Source: CAIWHR01 sp963734085 (GTDB lineage Bacteria; Pseudomonadota; Gammaproteobacteria; Burkholderiales; Casimicrobiaceae). From it: 64,000 nt of DNA. Made by a program: the position numbers and the translations under genes. The notes below the pieces were generated by a model, which searched no databases, was not told the origin of the DNA, and worked only from the letters and a program-made list of their open reading frames with translations. The stretch lies in NCBI GenBank assembly GCA_963734085.1, contig CAVTFT010000007.1, positions 186,001 to 250,000 of the forward strand, in the 5' to 3' direction. Shown in pieces: positions 1 to 8,163 of the stretch (within the stretch, counting starts at the first letter, position 1; each line of letters starts with the position of its first letter).

Positions 1-291
1 CCTTAGCAGTTTGACACCGGAACGAGAAACGATCAGGAGGCTGGCCCGATGATCGTTCGCATGTTTGCGCCGGATTACGATTCCTTGCTCAATAAGCCTG
101 GCTAATTTGCGGCGTACCGTCGTGCGCGAACCGAAATTCAGCAGAAAGAGCGGTTTCAGCGTTAGTGGTTGCCCCTGCTCTTCGGCATATCCGATCTCGA
201 TGACGATATCGAAATCGACGACGGACTTGAGGAAGGGTAGTTGCAGCCTTTCAAACTCCCTGATTTTCTTTAATCCGGAGAATAGTTTCAT
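1..291 (-). CDS. Partial winged-helix (MarR-like) regulator, 3' end off window
   Basis: An open frame runs from an ATG at 291 off the left edge, giving 97 codons. It starts MKLFSGLKKIREFERLQLPF. Residues about 55-97 resemble a recognition helix plus wing: RTTVRRKLARLIEQGIVIRR, then ANDHRA and LLIVSRSGVKLL. That order (helix, turn, wing with a D-x-R pair, hydrophobic strand ending in S-x-G) is the usual MarR pattern. No ligand or target can be inferred. It sits in lower-GC DNA beside an insertion sequence, so it is probably part of accessory DNA. Confident that it is coding; moderate on the family. Confidence 0.6.
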   Translation of the reverse strand, partial: MKLFSGLKKIREFERLQLPFLKSVVDFDIVIEIGYAEEQGQPLTLKPLFLLNFGSRTTVRRKLARLIEQGIVIRRKHANDHRASLLIVSRSGVKLLR

Positions 292-530
292 GATTTATAT
301 CGTTTTATTTGATGGCAGCATCACTCATAGTGTGGCTCAATCATGCGGCTGGCAAGCACAATTGGGTCCCTTTTTGGCACATATAGTTTGAGCCGACAGC
401 CCCGGCAAGCCGGTGTCTGCGGCTCAACTCCAACGTTGAATGAAAATCATCTAGCTGGCCTCCCACCGCCGTCGTAAGGGCGGCGAGGTTAAAGTGAGTT
501 TGCGAACTGCTTTAACCAGTGGGGGTAGAA

Positions 531-1544
531 ATGAAATATGGCGGAATTGACCTGCACTCGAACAACAGCGTGGTAACGGTGATGGACGAGGAAGATCGGG
601 TGGTGGCGCAGAAGCGGCTGCCAAACGATCTTGGCAAGATTGTCGGATTTCTGAGTCCTTGGCGAGAGGAGCTGGTGGGGGTCGTCGTCGAATCGACCTT
701 CAATTGGTACTGGCTGGTTGATGGTCTGCAGGGGGCGGGGTTTATGGTGCATCTGGCCAATACCACGGCGATCAGGAAGTACGATGGGCTCAAGCACAGT
801 GGTGATGAGGCGGATGCGCGTTACCTAGCGCACCTCCTGCGCTTGGGGATACTGCCGACGGGCACGATTCTGCCGCCGCAACAGCGTGCCGTGCGTGATC
901 TGGCGAGAAAGCGCATGCAATTGGTGCGCAGTCGCACCACACACATTCTTGCGGTGGAGAACATCACGGCGCGCCAACATGGCGCGCGGATCAGCAGCAA
1001 TCAAGTGAAGAGCCTCACTCCCGAGGCGATTGAACAGATGCCGCTGTCGGACGACGTTGCCCTGGCCGTCAAGGCCAACGTGGCGGTGATCACGACGCTT
1101 TCGGCGCAGATCGCTCTACTTGAGAAGCGTCTGCAGAAAGTGATGGGGGAGCGAGTTGAATATGGCCTTCTGACCAGTGTGCCAGGCATTGGCCGGGTGC
1201 TGGCGACCACCATCCTTCTGGAAACCGGGCCGATCGACCGCTTTGCCGCCGCCGGCAACTTTGCCTCCTATGCCCGCTGTGTCGATAGTCAGCGCATGAG
1301 CAATGGCAAGAAAAAGGGCGAAGGGAACACCAAGAACGGCAACAAGTATCTCGCGTGGGCGTTCGTCGAAGCGGCCAACTTCGCGCTGCGGTACTGCGCC
1401 GAAGCCAAACGGTTCTACGAACGCAAGAAGGCGAAGGCCAACCGCGCGCTGGCGATCAAGGCACTGGCCCACAAGCTCGCTCGAGCGTGCTTCCACATTC
1501 TGAAGGAGCGCAAACCATTTGACGTGAGGCGCTGCTTCGCATGA
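531..1544 (+). CDS. IS110-family transposase (DEDD recombinase)
   Basis: The protein has 337 residues, the usual IS110 size, starting at the ATG at 531 behind a GGGGGT purine-rich site. The N-terminal RuvC-like DEDD domain has D7 (GGIDLH), E54 (VVVEST) and the D92/D95 pair (SGDEADARYLA). A helical linker follows at about 105-200. The C-terminal Transposase_20 domain begins at SVPGIGRVLATTILLETG and includes MSNGKKKGEGNTKNGNKYL, the region that holds the catalytic serine in this family. All expected motifs are present and there is no frameshift, so it may be active. Members of this family use an element-encoded guide RNA to choose targets. Confidence 0.93.
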   Translation: MKYGGIDLHSNNSVVTVMDEEDRVVAQKRLPNDLGKIVGFLSPWREELVGVVVESTFNWYWLVDGLQGAGFMVHLANTTAIRKYDGLKHSGDEADARYLAHLLRLGILPTGTILPPQQRAVRDLARKRMQLVRSRTTHILAVENITARQHGARISSNQVKSLTPEAIEQMPLSDDVALAVKANVAVITTLSAQIALLEKRLQKVMGERVEYGLLTSVPGIGRVLATTILLETGPIDRFAAAGNFASYARCVDSQRMSNGKKKGEGNTKNGNKYLAWAFVEAANFALRYCAEAKRFYERKKAKANRALAIKALAHKLARACFHILKERKPFDVRRCFA

Positions 1545-1985
1545 ACAACGACGGGGACCGGCAAGCCAGGAAACCGGACTGGAGCCACAGCCAACTTGAA
1601 TGAATTGGATGCCGTGTCGCCGTCACCGATTTGCAGCAAACGCGGATCGCCCGCAACGCGAGCCAGCCAAGGATTGGCGCCAAGGCATCGGCAGCCACGG
1701 GAATGTGATCAACCCATTGGACGCGATGCGGCACCAACGTTCTTCTGGGGCGGCCAAGCTGCCAAGGCGACCGGCAATTCATCGCCGCTCGCTTGATCCT
1801 GATGGGTGTCTGGCGCGATTCGTCGCAGCCATTCGTTGAAGAAACGGGCGCGGTCAGCGGGTTGCAGACGGAGTATGGAGAAAGGAAGACCGGCGGCTAT
1901 CGCCGCCATGCAATCGCTTACTCGCTTGACGCCGGCCGGCTAATGGGCGTCCGGTTTTCGTAAGGCGCGACGGCGGGTTTGGGTC
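1545..1985 (+). ncRNA. Candidate bridge/seekRNA region of the IS110-family element
   Basis: About 440 bp follow the transposase stop without a convincing gene; the short open frames at 1596-1839 look random. In IS1111-type elements the RNA that guides target choice is read from the end downstream of the transposase, so this stretch is its expected place. It has GC-rich self-complementary stretches, for example gccggccggc at 1931-1940. The location is seen directly; the RNA itself is inferred from the family and its boundaries are unknown. Confidence 0.35.
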
Positions 1986-2074
1986 CGAAGCCGGTCACCC
2001 GCTCCATGTTCAAGGGGGCTTAGCGACTATCGTTTCACGAGTGAGGATCGGACGCGCTACGCTATACTCGATCC

Positions 2075-2368
2075 ATGATTCGACTGGGCAATTCAACGCG
2101 CTTTTCACCGCACGAAATCGACGAGTTCCGACAAGTCGGGCTCGACATGAGCAGTGTGAAGGACCAACAAGGCATCGAGCAAGAGTTGAGCCGGTGGGCT
2201 CGCATCCTTGCAGATGAACGGTTCGATCTACTTGAGAAGATTGCGTCGGAGATGGCGAAGTCGAAGGGAGTGAACCTGCCTCCCAAGCTCAGCGCCATTT
2301 GTGGAGAAACCGGAATTGAGGACGGACCAGATTCCGTTCCGCAATTTCGGGGGACACCACGCCAGTAA
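2075..2368 (+). CDS. Hypothetical small protein
   Basis: A 97-residue open frame starting at ATG 2075 just downstream of the IS element. It is acidic/basic mixed and predicted helical over residues 10-75 (FSPHEIDEFRQVGLDM, then a heptad-like stretch ending KIASEMAKSKGV). The last 20 residues look unrelated and may be read-through into a junction before the tRNA fragment at 2495. I do not recognise it. The amino acid mix is plausible for a real protein, but no family or partner can be given. Confidence 0.4.
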   Translation: MIRLGNSTRFSPHEIDEFRQVGLDMSSVKDQQGIEQELSRWARILADERFDLLEKIASEMAKSKGVNLPPKLSAICGETGIEDGPDSVPQFRGTPRQ

Positions 2369-2460
2369 AGGCTCTGCGGACCGCGAATTCGTTGTAATTG
2401 CGGAACGGTTTCCAGCCTAACTCACTGAAACAACGACAATCTGCGATAGAATCATAATCC

Positions 2461-2495
2461 TTTGGTCCGGGGTTCGAGTCCCTGGTTCGCCACCA
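2461..2495 (+). other. tRNA 3' fragment, probable attachment-site scar
   Basis: The T-arm and acceptor end of a tRNA are present without the rest. T-stem cgggg (2468-2472) pairs with ccctg (2480-2484) around the loop TTCGAGT (2473-2479). Acceptor strand gttcgcc (2485-2491), discriminator A and CCA (2493-2495) follow. Upstream sequence does not fold into an anticodon arm or D-arm. Orphan tRNA 3' ends are produced when a tRNA-targeting integrase inserts an element, leaving a repeat at the far end. In this orientation the intact tRNA and the element would lie to the left. Confidence 0.65.
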
Positions 2496-2945
2496 GAAAA
2501 AACAATGGGTTGCTAGATGGCAGCTCACGTTCACAGACCGCAGGTTTACGCCGGGGTCACGAATGCCGCTAATCACCAGCTCGGCATAGCGAAGCCGTCA
2601 GCGTTCCATAGGACCACGGCTACCTTACCTTATTGCAGCGTCGTTGAAACTGGGCTTTGGACTTGAAGGCCCCAGCCACGTCTGCCCCGCAGCGCAGCCC
2701 CAAGGCGCGAAGATTCTCTGCCGCCGCGTTCGCGTCGAAACGTCCCGAGAAGAGGTCCACATCTTCCGCCGCCAATACATCCCAACGCGCCCCCGAACAC
2801 GGGCAAGTCGGATGCCGATCAAAGTTAACGCATCTGGTTAACGGCAAGGATTGTGCGTACTGGAATCGGGACCGCCAACGAGGCCCGCTATCATGGTCAG
2901 TGGCGCTTTTCGCTTCGGCCCGGAAATCTACGGTAGGAGCCGCAT
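2496..2945. other. Intergenic region without a recognised gene
   Basis: 450 bp between the tRNA scar and the permease gene. A minus-strand frame at 2620-2847 (TTG start) contains a Cys/His cluster, FDRHPTCPCSG, which could be a zinc-ribbon remnant, but it has no ATG and no recognised family. The sequence looks like decayed or junction DNA. A purine-rich ribosome site (ggtagg) for the next gene lies near 2932. Confidence 0.4.
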
Positions 2946-4070
2946 ATGAGCTTGCACGACAGGAATGATGCCAACTCAGGGCAACTCGATAAGTCCGGGC
3001 TGCTGGACGTACTCATCCGCGCCGGACTCATCCTGGCATTGGCCGTGCTTTGCTATCAGGTCTTCGCGCCGTTCCTGACCCTGATGGTCTGGGCCCTGAT
3101 TCTGGCCGTCGCGCTCTATCCGCTGCATCAGTACCTCGCGGCCAAAATCGGAGGAAAGCAAGGGCTCGCGGCGACGATCGTGGTTCTCCTCGGCATCACC
3201 CTGATCGTCGTGCCAACCGCAGTGCTGATGAGTTCGCTGGGCGACTCGGTGCATCAATTGATCATCGACGTGCAGGAGAATACGCTCGAGATCCCGGCCC
3301 CACCCGACGCTGTCGCAACGTGGCCCGTGGCCGGCGAGAAGCTCCACGCGATCTGGTCCGCGGCGTACACCGACCTGCCTGCTCTGATCCATAGCATGCA
3401 GCCGAAGATCGGCAACCTCGCAAAGGCGGCGCTCGGCTTCGTCGCCGGCATCGGCGCAGGGCTTCTGCAATTCCTCGCCGCCTTCATCGTCGCCGGCATC
3501 ATCATGGCCTTCGGTAAGGCCGGCAGCCGTGCAAGCCTTGCCATCTTCGAGCGCTTCGCCGGCGCCGCGCGGGGCGCCGAGTTCACGAAGCTATCCACGG
3601 CGACCATACGGGCCGTTGCACAAGGCGTCATCGGCGTCGCCTTCATTCAGGCGATCCTCGTCGGCCTTTGTCTGTTGCTTGCCGGCATACCTTTTGCCGG
3701 CGTGCTGGCGATGATCGTCCTGGTACTCGGGATTGCCCAGGTGCCCGCGCTGATCGTCACCCTGCCGGCCATCGGCTACATTTGGTGGAGGGGCGACTAC
3801 GGGACCGTCGAGGCGATCATCTACAGTGTGCTGATCTTCGTCGCGGGAATGGCCGACAACGTGCTCAAGCCATTGATGCTCGGCCGCGGCGTCGACGCGC
3901 CAATGCCGATCATCCTGATCGGCGCACTCGGCGGCATGGCGGCCGCGGGGATTCTCGGGATGTTCGTCGGTGCGACGCTGCTGGCGTTGGGCTACCAGAT
4001 CTTCATGGGCTGGGTGGCGGCCCGGGGCGAGGCCGAGGCGCCCGGGCAGCAGCAAGACAAGCCAACGTGA
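2946..4070 (+). CDS. AI-2E family (PerM/YdiK, UPF0118) membrane permease
   Basis: A 374-residue inner-membrane protein. Paired hydrophobic helices near residues 20-70 (AGLILALAVLCYQVFAPFLT), another near 78-97, a soluble segment about 100-150, then four to five helices from about 165 to 355. This matches the AI-2E/UPF0118 family in length and in the conserved late segment around NVLKPLMLGRG and the glycine-rich helix after it. Some members export the signal AI-2 and others act as Na+/H+ antiporters; substrate cannot be told here. It stands alone with no operon partner. Confidence 0.88.
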   Translation: MSLHDRNDANSGQLDKSGLLDVLIRAGLILALAVLCYQVFAPFLTLMVWALILAVALYPLHQYLAAKIGGKQGLAATIVVLLGITLIVVPTAVLMSSLGDSVHQLIIDVQENTLEIPAPPDAVATWPVAGEKLHAIWSAAYTDLPALIHSMQPKIGNLAKAALGFVAGIGAGLLQFLAAFIVAGIIMAFGKAGSRASLAIFERFAGAARGAEFTKLSTATIRAVAQGVIGVAFIQAILVGLCLLLAGIPFAGVLAMIVLVLGIAQVPALIVTLPAIGYIWWRGDYGTVEAIIYSVLIFVAGMADNVLKPLMLGRGVDAPMPIILIGALGGMAAAGILGMFVGATLLALGYQIFMGWVAARGEAEAPGQQQDKPT

Positions 4071-4441
4071 TCCCGACGTACCGGAGGTATGGCGGTGGCG
4101 TTGATCGCACGTCGGCTGGCAGGTCATCAAGTTGCAGCGGTCGGCACCTGTCTAGCGGGATCGGATTGGGCGCCTCAATGTCGGATATTGGGCCGATCCC
4201 TTAGGCCGTGAAAGCGCCGATATGGCCCGACACCGCCTGTGAGATCAAGTCTCGGTTTCGACAAGTAAAGCACCTGTTCAGTCATTCGATGCCCATCCCG
4301 GCGGTGGCAAAGCCCGCAACGGCAAAGTCGGGAAGTTTCACCAAGTCGAAATCGGCAGGCCCGCGCACGGCGATGAACGCTCCCTCGCACGCCGGATAGC
4401 GGCGGCGCGGGCGCCGCACTCGGCATTCGCCGGCCCAAAGG
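4071..4441. other. Intergenic region, no gene seen
   Basis: 370 bp between the permease stop and the terminator at 4442. Open frames on both strands are short, GC-driven and unlike known proteins. Near 4157-4200 the stretch gggatcgg ... ccgatccc can form a stem, but no T-run follows. Confidence 0.5.
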
Positions 4442-4472
4442 AAAACAGGCGACGCATCGCGTCGCCTGTTTT
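4442..4472. terminator. Bidirectional rho-independent terminator
   Basis: A perfect 14-bp stem, aaaacaggcgacgc (4442-4455) and its complement (4459-4472), with a 3-nt loop. The A-run at one side and T-run at the other let it work in both directions. It lies 41 bp past the stop of the minus-strand histone-like gene, which is probably the one it ends. Confidence 0.9.
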
Positions 4473-4513
4473 GCGTCTGCCACATATCTGGGCGGACGCT
4501 GGCGCCGGAAGGC

Positions 4514-4927
4514 TTACTTTTTGGCCGCGCGCTTTGCGACCTTGCGCTTGACGGCCCTCTTCGCAACCCTGCGCTTGACGGCCTTGCGCTTGACGGCCTT
4601 CTTCACGATCCTGCGCTTGGCAGCCTTCTTCGCGACCCTGCGCTTCACGGCCTTGCGCTTGATGGCCTTCTTCACGACCCTGCGCTTCACGGCCTTGCGC
4701 TTGATGGCCTTCTTCACGACCCTGCGCTTCATGGCCTTGCGCTTGATGGCCTTCTTCACGACCCTGCGCTTCACGGCCTTGCGCTTGATGGCCTTCTTCA
4801 CGACCCTGCGCTTCACGGCCTTGCGCTTGATGGCCCTCTTCAGGATGGCCTTCTTCAGGATCCTGCGCTTGATCGCCTCCTTCACCGCCGCGTCACCACC
4901 CGGCATCGTCGACAAAATGTCCGTCAT
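4514..4927 (-). CDS. Lys/Arg-rich histone H1-like repeat protein
   Basis: A 137-residue, extremely basic protein. The first 16 residues (MTDILSTMPGGDAAVK) are non-repetitive. The rest is a run of short units such as KAVKRRVVKKAIKRK built almost only from K, R, A, V and I. Such tails resemble the C-terminal domains of bacterial H1-like proteins (AlgP, BphP1/Hc2 types) that bind and compact DNA without sequence specificity. ATG 4927 has an AGGAG site 8 nt upstream. Monocistronic, ended by a strong terminator. Nucleoid role is inferred from composition. Plus-strand reading of the same DNA is a shadow. Confidence 0.8.
   Translation of the reverse strand: MTDILSTMPGGDAAVKEAIKRRILKKAILKRAIKRKAVKRRVVKKAIKRKAVKRRVVKKAIKRKAMKRRVVKKAIKRKAVKRRVVKKAIKRKAVKRRVAKKAAKRRIVKKAVKRKAVKRRVAKRAVKRKVAKRAAKK
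4623..4832 (-). repeat. Five tandem 42-bp coding repeats
   Basis: Near-identical 42-bp units start at 4623, 4665, 4707, 4749 and 4791 (unit begins gccttcttca). Each codes for 14 residues of the histone-like protein. Copies differ at one or two bases, so copy number can change by slippage or recombination without shifting frame. Confidence 0.9.
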
Positions 4928-4947
4928 TGCGTCTTCTCCTGTCTAAG

Positions 4948-5527
4948 TTCATGCGACTGTTATGAGAGTTCTACTTCTTGGCAGGTGCGCCGGCTTTGCC
5001 GATTGGCGTCGCAAATTGCCGCAACCTCTTGACAAACCCGTTGCTACCTGTCGTGTGAATTCTAGTCGCATTTCATTGTATTGCAAGGGTTCATCGCCGA
5101 TTTTGGGCCTTGCATCGCGAGCGTTGCTAATACGCACACGCGAATATTGGCGTAAGAATGCAGGTTGCAGCAATGCATGACTGCGTCGACGAGGAATGCG
5201 CGCGGCAGCCTGTGGTGGCATCGTTTCGTGCACGAAACCTCCTGCCATGGTCTCGCGCCGCCGGAGCGAGACGAGCACGTTCGCGGTCGCCGACAACCTC
5301 GCGGGCGCCGGACCGGGAGTTGCAGTTGGAACCCATCACGCAGGCCTATGCACCAGTGCCACGGATCGCAAGCGTCGCCCGCAACGAGCGCAGGAACACG
5401 GTCGTGGGTCAGCAAATCTGCGCTTCGGCGGACCGGCCCGACGAGCCGCCAGCGCCGCGGCGAGTCGTGCGCGGCCGTGCCGGATCGACTTGCTGCCACG
5501 CGTGGTAGAGTGCCAAGCGGATCATCC
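4948..5527. other. Intergenic region upstream of the sigma factor, no gene seen
   Basis: 580 bp between two gene starts pointing away from each other. It is less GC-rich near 5040-5160. A TTGACA hexamer occurs at about 5029, but no matching -10 box is evident at the right distance. Open frames crossing it are not protein-like, including the in-frame extension of the sigma factor back to 5165. Confidence 0.45.
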
Positions 5528-6115
5528 ATGCCCGCTGCCGACATATCCGGTCAGCTTGCCCAGCACCGCGGCTACCTGCTCCGCGTCGCCCGGCTGCAAC
5601 TGCGCGACGAGGCGCTGGCCGAGGACGTGGTCCAGGAAACGCTGGCCGCTGCGTTGTCGGGCGGCGGGTTTTCGGGCAAGTCGAGCGTGAAGACCTGGCT
5701 CACCGGCATCCTCAAGCACAAGATTGTCGATGCGATCCGCAGGAAGCAGCGCGAACCCGCCGCCGTGGCATCGTTCGGCGGCATCGATGCGGAGCTCGAC
5801 GTCGAGGATTTCGATGCGCTGTTCAACAGCAAGGGCGAGTGGGATGCACCCCCCGCCGACTGGGGCGATCCCGAGGAGGCGCTCAATCGCCGCCAGTTTT
5901 TCGACGTGATGGATCTCTGCCTCGAAAAGCTTCCGCCGAACACGGCCCGCGCGTTCATGATGCGCGAGGTGATGGATCTCGATTGCGACGAGATCTGCGC
6001 GGAGCTCTCCATTACCGCGAACAATCTCTGGGTCATCCTGTACCGCGCCCGGATGGCGCTCCGAGCGTGTCTCGAGCAGAACTGGTTCGCGGCGGGCGGC
6101 GCCCGCCTCGCGTGA
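5528..6115 (+). CDS. ECF-type RNA polymerase sigma factor
   Basis: 195 residues from ATG 5528. Region 2 spans about residues 13-80 (AEDVVQETLAAAL, then SVKTWLTGILKHKIVDAIRR, the typical R2.3/2.4 signature). After an acidic linker (about 85-125), region 4 lies at 130-185 with the helix-turn-helix CDEICAELSITANNLWVIL. Two-domain size fits extracytoplasmic-function sigma factors. A longer frame back to 5165 exists, but its sequence is not sigma-like. The next gene encodes a small zinc-binding protein, the usual anti-sigma pairing. The target regulon is unknown. Confidence 0.92.
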   Translation: MPAADISGQLAQHRGYLLRVARLQLRDEALAEDVVQETLAAALSGGGFSGKSSVKTWLTGILKHKIVDAIRRKQREPAAVASFGGIDAELDVEDFDALFNSKGEWDAPPADWGDPEEALNRRQFFDVMDLCLEKLPPNTARAFMMREVMDLDCDEICAELSITANNLWVILYRARMALRACLEQNWFAAGGARLA

Positions 6116-6142
6116 TCGGCGGACGAGCTTGCGGGACGGACA

Positions 6143-6331
6143 ATGCACAAGCTGACCCATTTCCTCTCGTGTCGTGAAGTGACGCACCTCGTGTCGCAGA
6201 TGCAGGACACTCCGGTGCCGCTGCTGCAGCGGATCAAGCTGCGGCTGCATCTCGCCATCTGCGACGGGTGCACGCGGTTCGAGCGGCAGGTGCGCTTCCT
6301 GCGTGCCGCAATGCGCACGTACCGGGAGTAG
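6143..6331 (+). CDS. Small zf-HC2-type anti-sigma factor
   Basis: 62 residues with the zinc-binding H36-x3-C40-x2-C43 motif (HLAICDGC) and C10 as a possible fourth ligand, which resembles the anti-sigma domain of ZAS proteins. It starts 27 bp after the sigma factor. There is no membrane segment, so it would be a soluble, redox- or zinc-sensitive inhibitor. Proteins of this size next to ECF sigma genes are common in Betaproteobacteria. Function is inferred from motif and position. Confidence 0.8.
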   Translation: MHKLTHFLSCREVTHLVSQMQDTPVPLLQRIKLRLHLAICDGCTRFERQVRFLRAAMRTYRE

Positions 6332-6398
6332 CGTCCCCGGCAGCTCGGCGCAGGTCGGCGGCGGTAAAATCGATCATCTGACGTCGTCGCTCCCGATC

Positions 6399-6605
6399 AT
6401 GCTCGCCATCACCGTCAACGGCCAACCGCGGGCGCTGCCCGCCGGCGCGGCGACGATCGCCGACTTGATCCGCGAGATGCGGCTCGAAGGCAAGCGGATC
6501 GCCGTCGAACGAAACGGAGAGATCGTGCCGCGCAGCCGGTACGCAGAGACACGCCTCGCCGACGACGACAAGCTCGAAATCGTCGGCGCCGTCGGGGGCG
6601 GCTGA
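6399..6605 (+). CDS. thiS: Sulfur carrier protein ThiS
   Basis: 68 residues with a beta-grasp pattern (MLAITVNGQPRALPAGAATI at the start) and the essential C-terminal Gly-Gly (VGAVGGG). ThiS carries sulfur as a C-terminal thiocarboxylate to ThiG for the thiazole ring of thiamine. ATG 6399 gives the family length of 66-70. thiG follows after 15 bp, so the two are co-transcribed. No TPP riboswitch motif is seen upstream. Confidence 0.92.
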   Translation: MLAITVNGQPRALPAGAATIADLIREMRLEGKRIAVERNGEIVPRSRYAETRLADDDKLEIVGAVGGG

Positions 6606-6620
6606 AGTAGAATTGGCGTC

Positions 6621-7433
6621 ATGAACGCTCCGCACGACCCCGCCGCCACCCATGCCGATCCGCTGCTCGTCGCCGGGCGCGCGTATCATTCGCGCCTGCT
6701 CGTCGGCACCGGCAAGTATCGCGATTTCGGGGAGACCCGCGAGGCGATCGTTGCCTCCGGCGCGCAGATCGTTACCGTCGCGATCCGCCGCACCAACATC
6801 GGCCAGGACCCGCATGCGCCGTCGTTGCTGGACGCGCTGCCGCCCTCCGAATTCACGTATCTGCCGAACACCGCCGGCTGCTACACCGCCGAGGATGCGG
6901 TGCGCACGCTGAAGCTCGCGCGCGAGTTGCTGGACGGCCACACGCTGGTCAAGCTCGAGGTGCTGGGCGACCCGCACACGCTGTTTCCGAACGTGCGCGA
7001 AACGATCCGCGCCGCGGAAACGCTCGTTCGCGACGGATTCCAGGTGATGGTGTACACGTCCGACGACCCGATCATCGCGCGCGAGCTCGAGGCGATCGGC
7101 TGTGTGGCGATCATGCCGCTCGCGTCGCTGATCGGCTCGGGAATGGGCATCCTCAACCCGTGGAACCTGAAGCTGATTCTCGCCGAGGCGAAGGTCCCGG
7201 TGCTGGTCGACGCGGGCGTGGGCACCGCGTCGGACGCCGCGATTGCGATGGAGCTGGGCTGCGCAGGCGTGCTGATGAACACGGCGATCGCCGCGGCGAA
7301 GGATCCGGTGCGCATGGCGCGCGCAATGAAGCTCGCGATCGAAGCCGGACGCGAGGCGTTCCTCGCCGGCCGCATGCCGCGCAAGCTCTACGAGGCGTCT
7401 CCCACCTCTCCGACCGGCGGCCTCATCGGTTGA
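6621..7433 (+). CDS. thiG: Thiazole synthase ThiG
   Basis: 270 residues with the TIM-barrel pattern of ThiG. The Schiff-base lysine is K111 in LVKLEVLGD. Phosphate-binding loops appear at LVDAGVGTASDAA and GCAGVLMNTAIA, and the start LLVGTGKYRDF is typical. It condenses deoxyxylulose 5-phosphate, dehydroglycine and ThiS sulfur into the thiazole phosphate. Its stop overlaps the possible TTG start of the next gene by 4 bp. Very high confidence. Confidence 0.96.
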   Translation: MNAPHDPAATHADPLLVAGRAYHSRLLVGTGKYRDFGETREAIVASGAQIVTVAIRRTNIGQDPHAPSLLDALPPSEFTYLPNTAGCYTAEDAVRTLKLARELLDGHTLVKLEVLGDPHTLFPNVRETIRAAETLVRDGFQVMVYTSDDPIIARELEAIGCVAIMPLASLIGSGMGILNPWNLKLILAEAKVPVLVDAGVGTASDAAIAMELGCAGVLMNTAIAAAKDPVRMARAMKLAIEAGREAFLAGRMPRKLYEASPTSPTGGLIG

Positions 7434-8125
7434 ATACGGCCGCCGTCGTCCGCCCTGCACTCGGCGCGCGCGCTGCGCTCGCGGTGTCGATGCTCGCGGC
7501 TGGAGGCCTGCTGGCGTCGAGCTCCGCGGCGAACCCCCTCGCGGCGGAGGAGCTCGCGACTGTGTGCGCGCAAACCGAAGGCTCCGCGCATTGCGCAAGG
7601 AAGGTCGAGGCCGTGCAGCTGAAGCGGCTGCCAAGCCTCGCCAAGCGCGACGGAGCGACGCTCACTGTCTCGCTCTATCCGTCCGGCACGGCGACGTTCG
7701 CCGACACCGAAGCGCTGAACGGCGGCCGCTCGTACAGCCTGTGGGACTTCAGCAACGAGCTGAACGCGGTCATCCTCTTCACGACCGACGGCCCCAGCGT
7801 GACGTTCACGCTGCTGCAGCGGACAAACGGCCGCAAGGTCGAGCTTCCCGCTGAGCCGAAGGTGTCGCCCAACCACGCGCGCCTCGCCACGGCGGACTTC
7901 TGTGCGTCGGCGTGCAGCAACGAGCTTGCGGTCTGGCGCGTGACGCGCGACGGCGTGCGCAAGGAATATTCGTGGAAGCCGAAGGAGGCGTGGGCCGACG
8001 CCGGCGTTTCGTGGAAGGACGCCGACACGCTCGTTGTCGAATACACGCGCCAAGGCGCCGGCACGGAAGCGACGCTCGAGCGCAAGCTGACCGATCCCGG
8101 CTGGCTACGCTATACCCCACCGTGA
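7430..8125 (+). CDS. Exported hypothetical protein
   Basis: About 231 residues from a TTG at 7430 that overlaps the thiG stop; an ATG at 7490 is an alternative that trims 20 residues. The N-terminus holds a basic stretch and a hydrophobic segment (ALAVSMLAAGGLLASSSA), so it is likely secreted or periplasmic. The mature part contains four cysteines (VCAQ, HCAR, FCASAC) that could form disulfides. No recognised domain. Position between thiG and trmB suggests loose co-transcription only. Start is uncertain. Confidence 0.65.
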   Translation: MNTAAVVRPALGARAALAVSMLAAGGLLASSSAANPLAAEELATVCAQTEGSAHCARKVEAVQLKRLPSLAKRDGATLTVSLYPSGTATFADTEALNGGRSYSLWDFSNELNAVILFTTDGPSVTFTLLQRTNGRKVELPAEPKVSPNHARLATADFCASACSNELAVWRVTRDGVRKEYSWKPKEAWADAGVSWKDADTLVVEYTRQGAGTEATLERKLTDPGWLRYTPP

Positions 8126-8163
8126 CGCATGCGCCTGCATCGCGCTCGCCCCGCGGTGTCGCA

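Larger units (their letters stand above)
440..1985 (+). mobile_element. IS110-family insertion sequence, IS1111-like layout (ends approximate)
   Basis: The element consists of one DEDD transposase gene with about 90-140 bp of noncoding DNA before it and about 440 bp after it. A long 3' noncoding end is typical of the IS1111 subgroup, while IS110 proper carries its long noncoding end upstream. A 9-bp inverted repeat, ccgccgtcg at 466-474 and its complement at 1968-1976, may be the subterminal inverted repeat typical of IS1111 elements. IS110 elements usually leave no target duplication, so exact ends cannot be set here. Confidence 0.6.

Noticed and set aside
65..391. Plus-strand frame of 108 codons
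   Set aside because: It overlaps the winged-helix gene on the minus strand, whose motifs are recognisable.
2289..2576. Minus-strand frame containing WWRTRDSNPGPKDYDSIA
   Set aside because: This is the well-known false reading of a tRNA 3' end on the opposite strand; it covers the tRNA fragment at 2461-2495.
4623..4832. Regular 42-bp repeats that could suggest a CRISPR array
   Set aside because: Units are contiguous with no spacers and code for 14 residues each.
4521..4946. Hydrophobic repetitive plus-strand frame of 141 codons
   Set aside because: It is the antisense of the histone-like gene; Lys/Arg codons read backwards give Leu/Phe. The minus strand has the ribosome site and terminator.
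5165..5527. N-terminal extension of the sigma factor to 5165
   Set aside because: The extra 121 residues have no sigma-like or protein-like features; ATG 5528 gives the normal ECF length.
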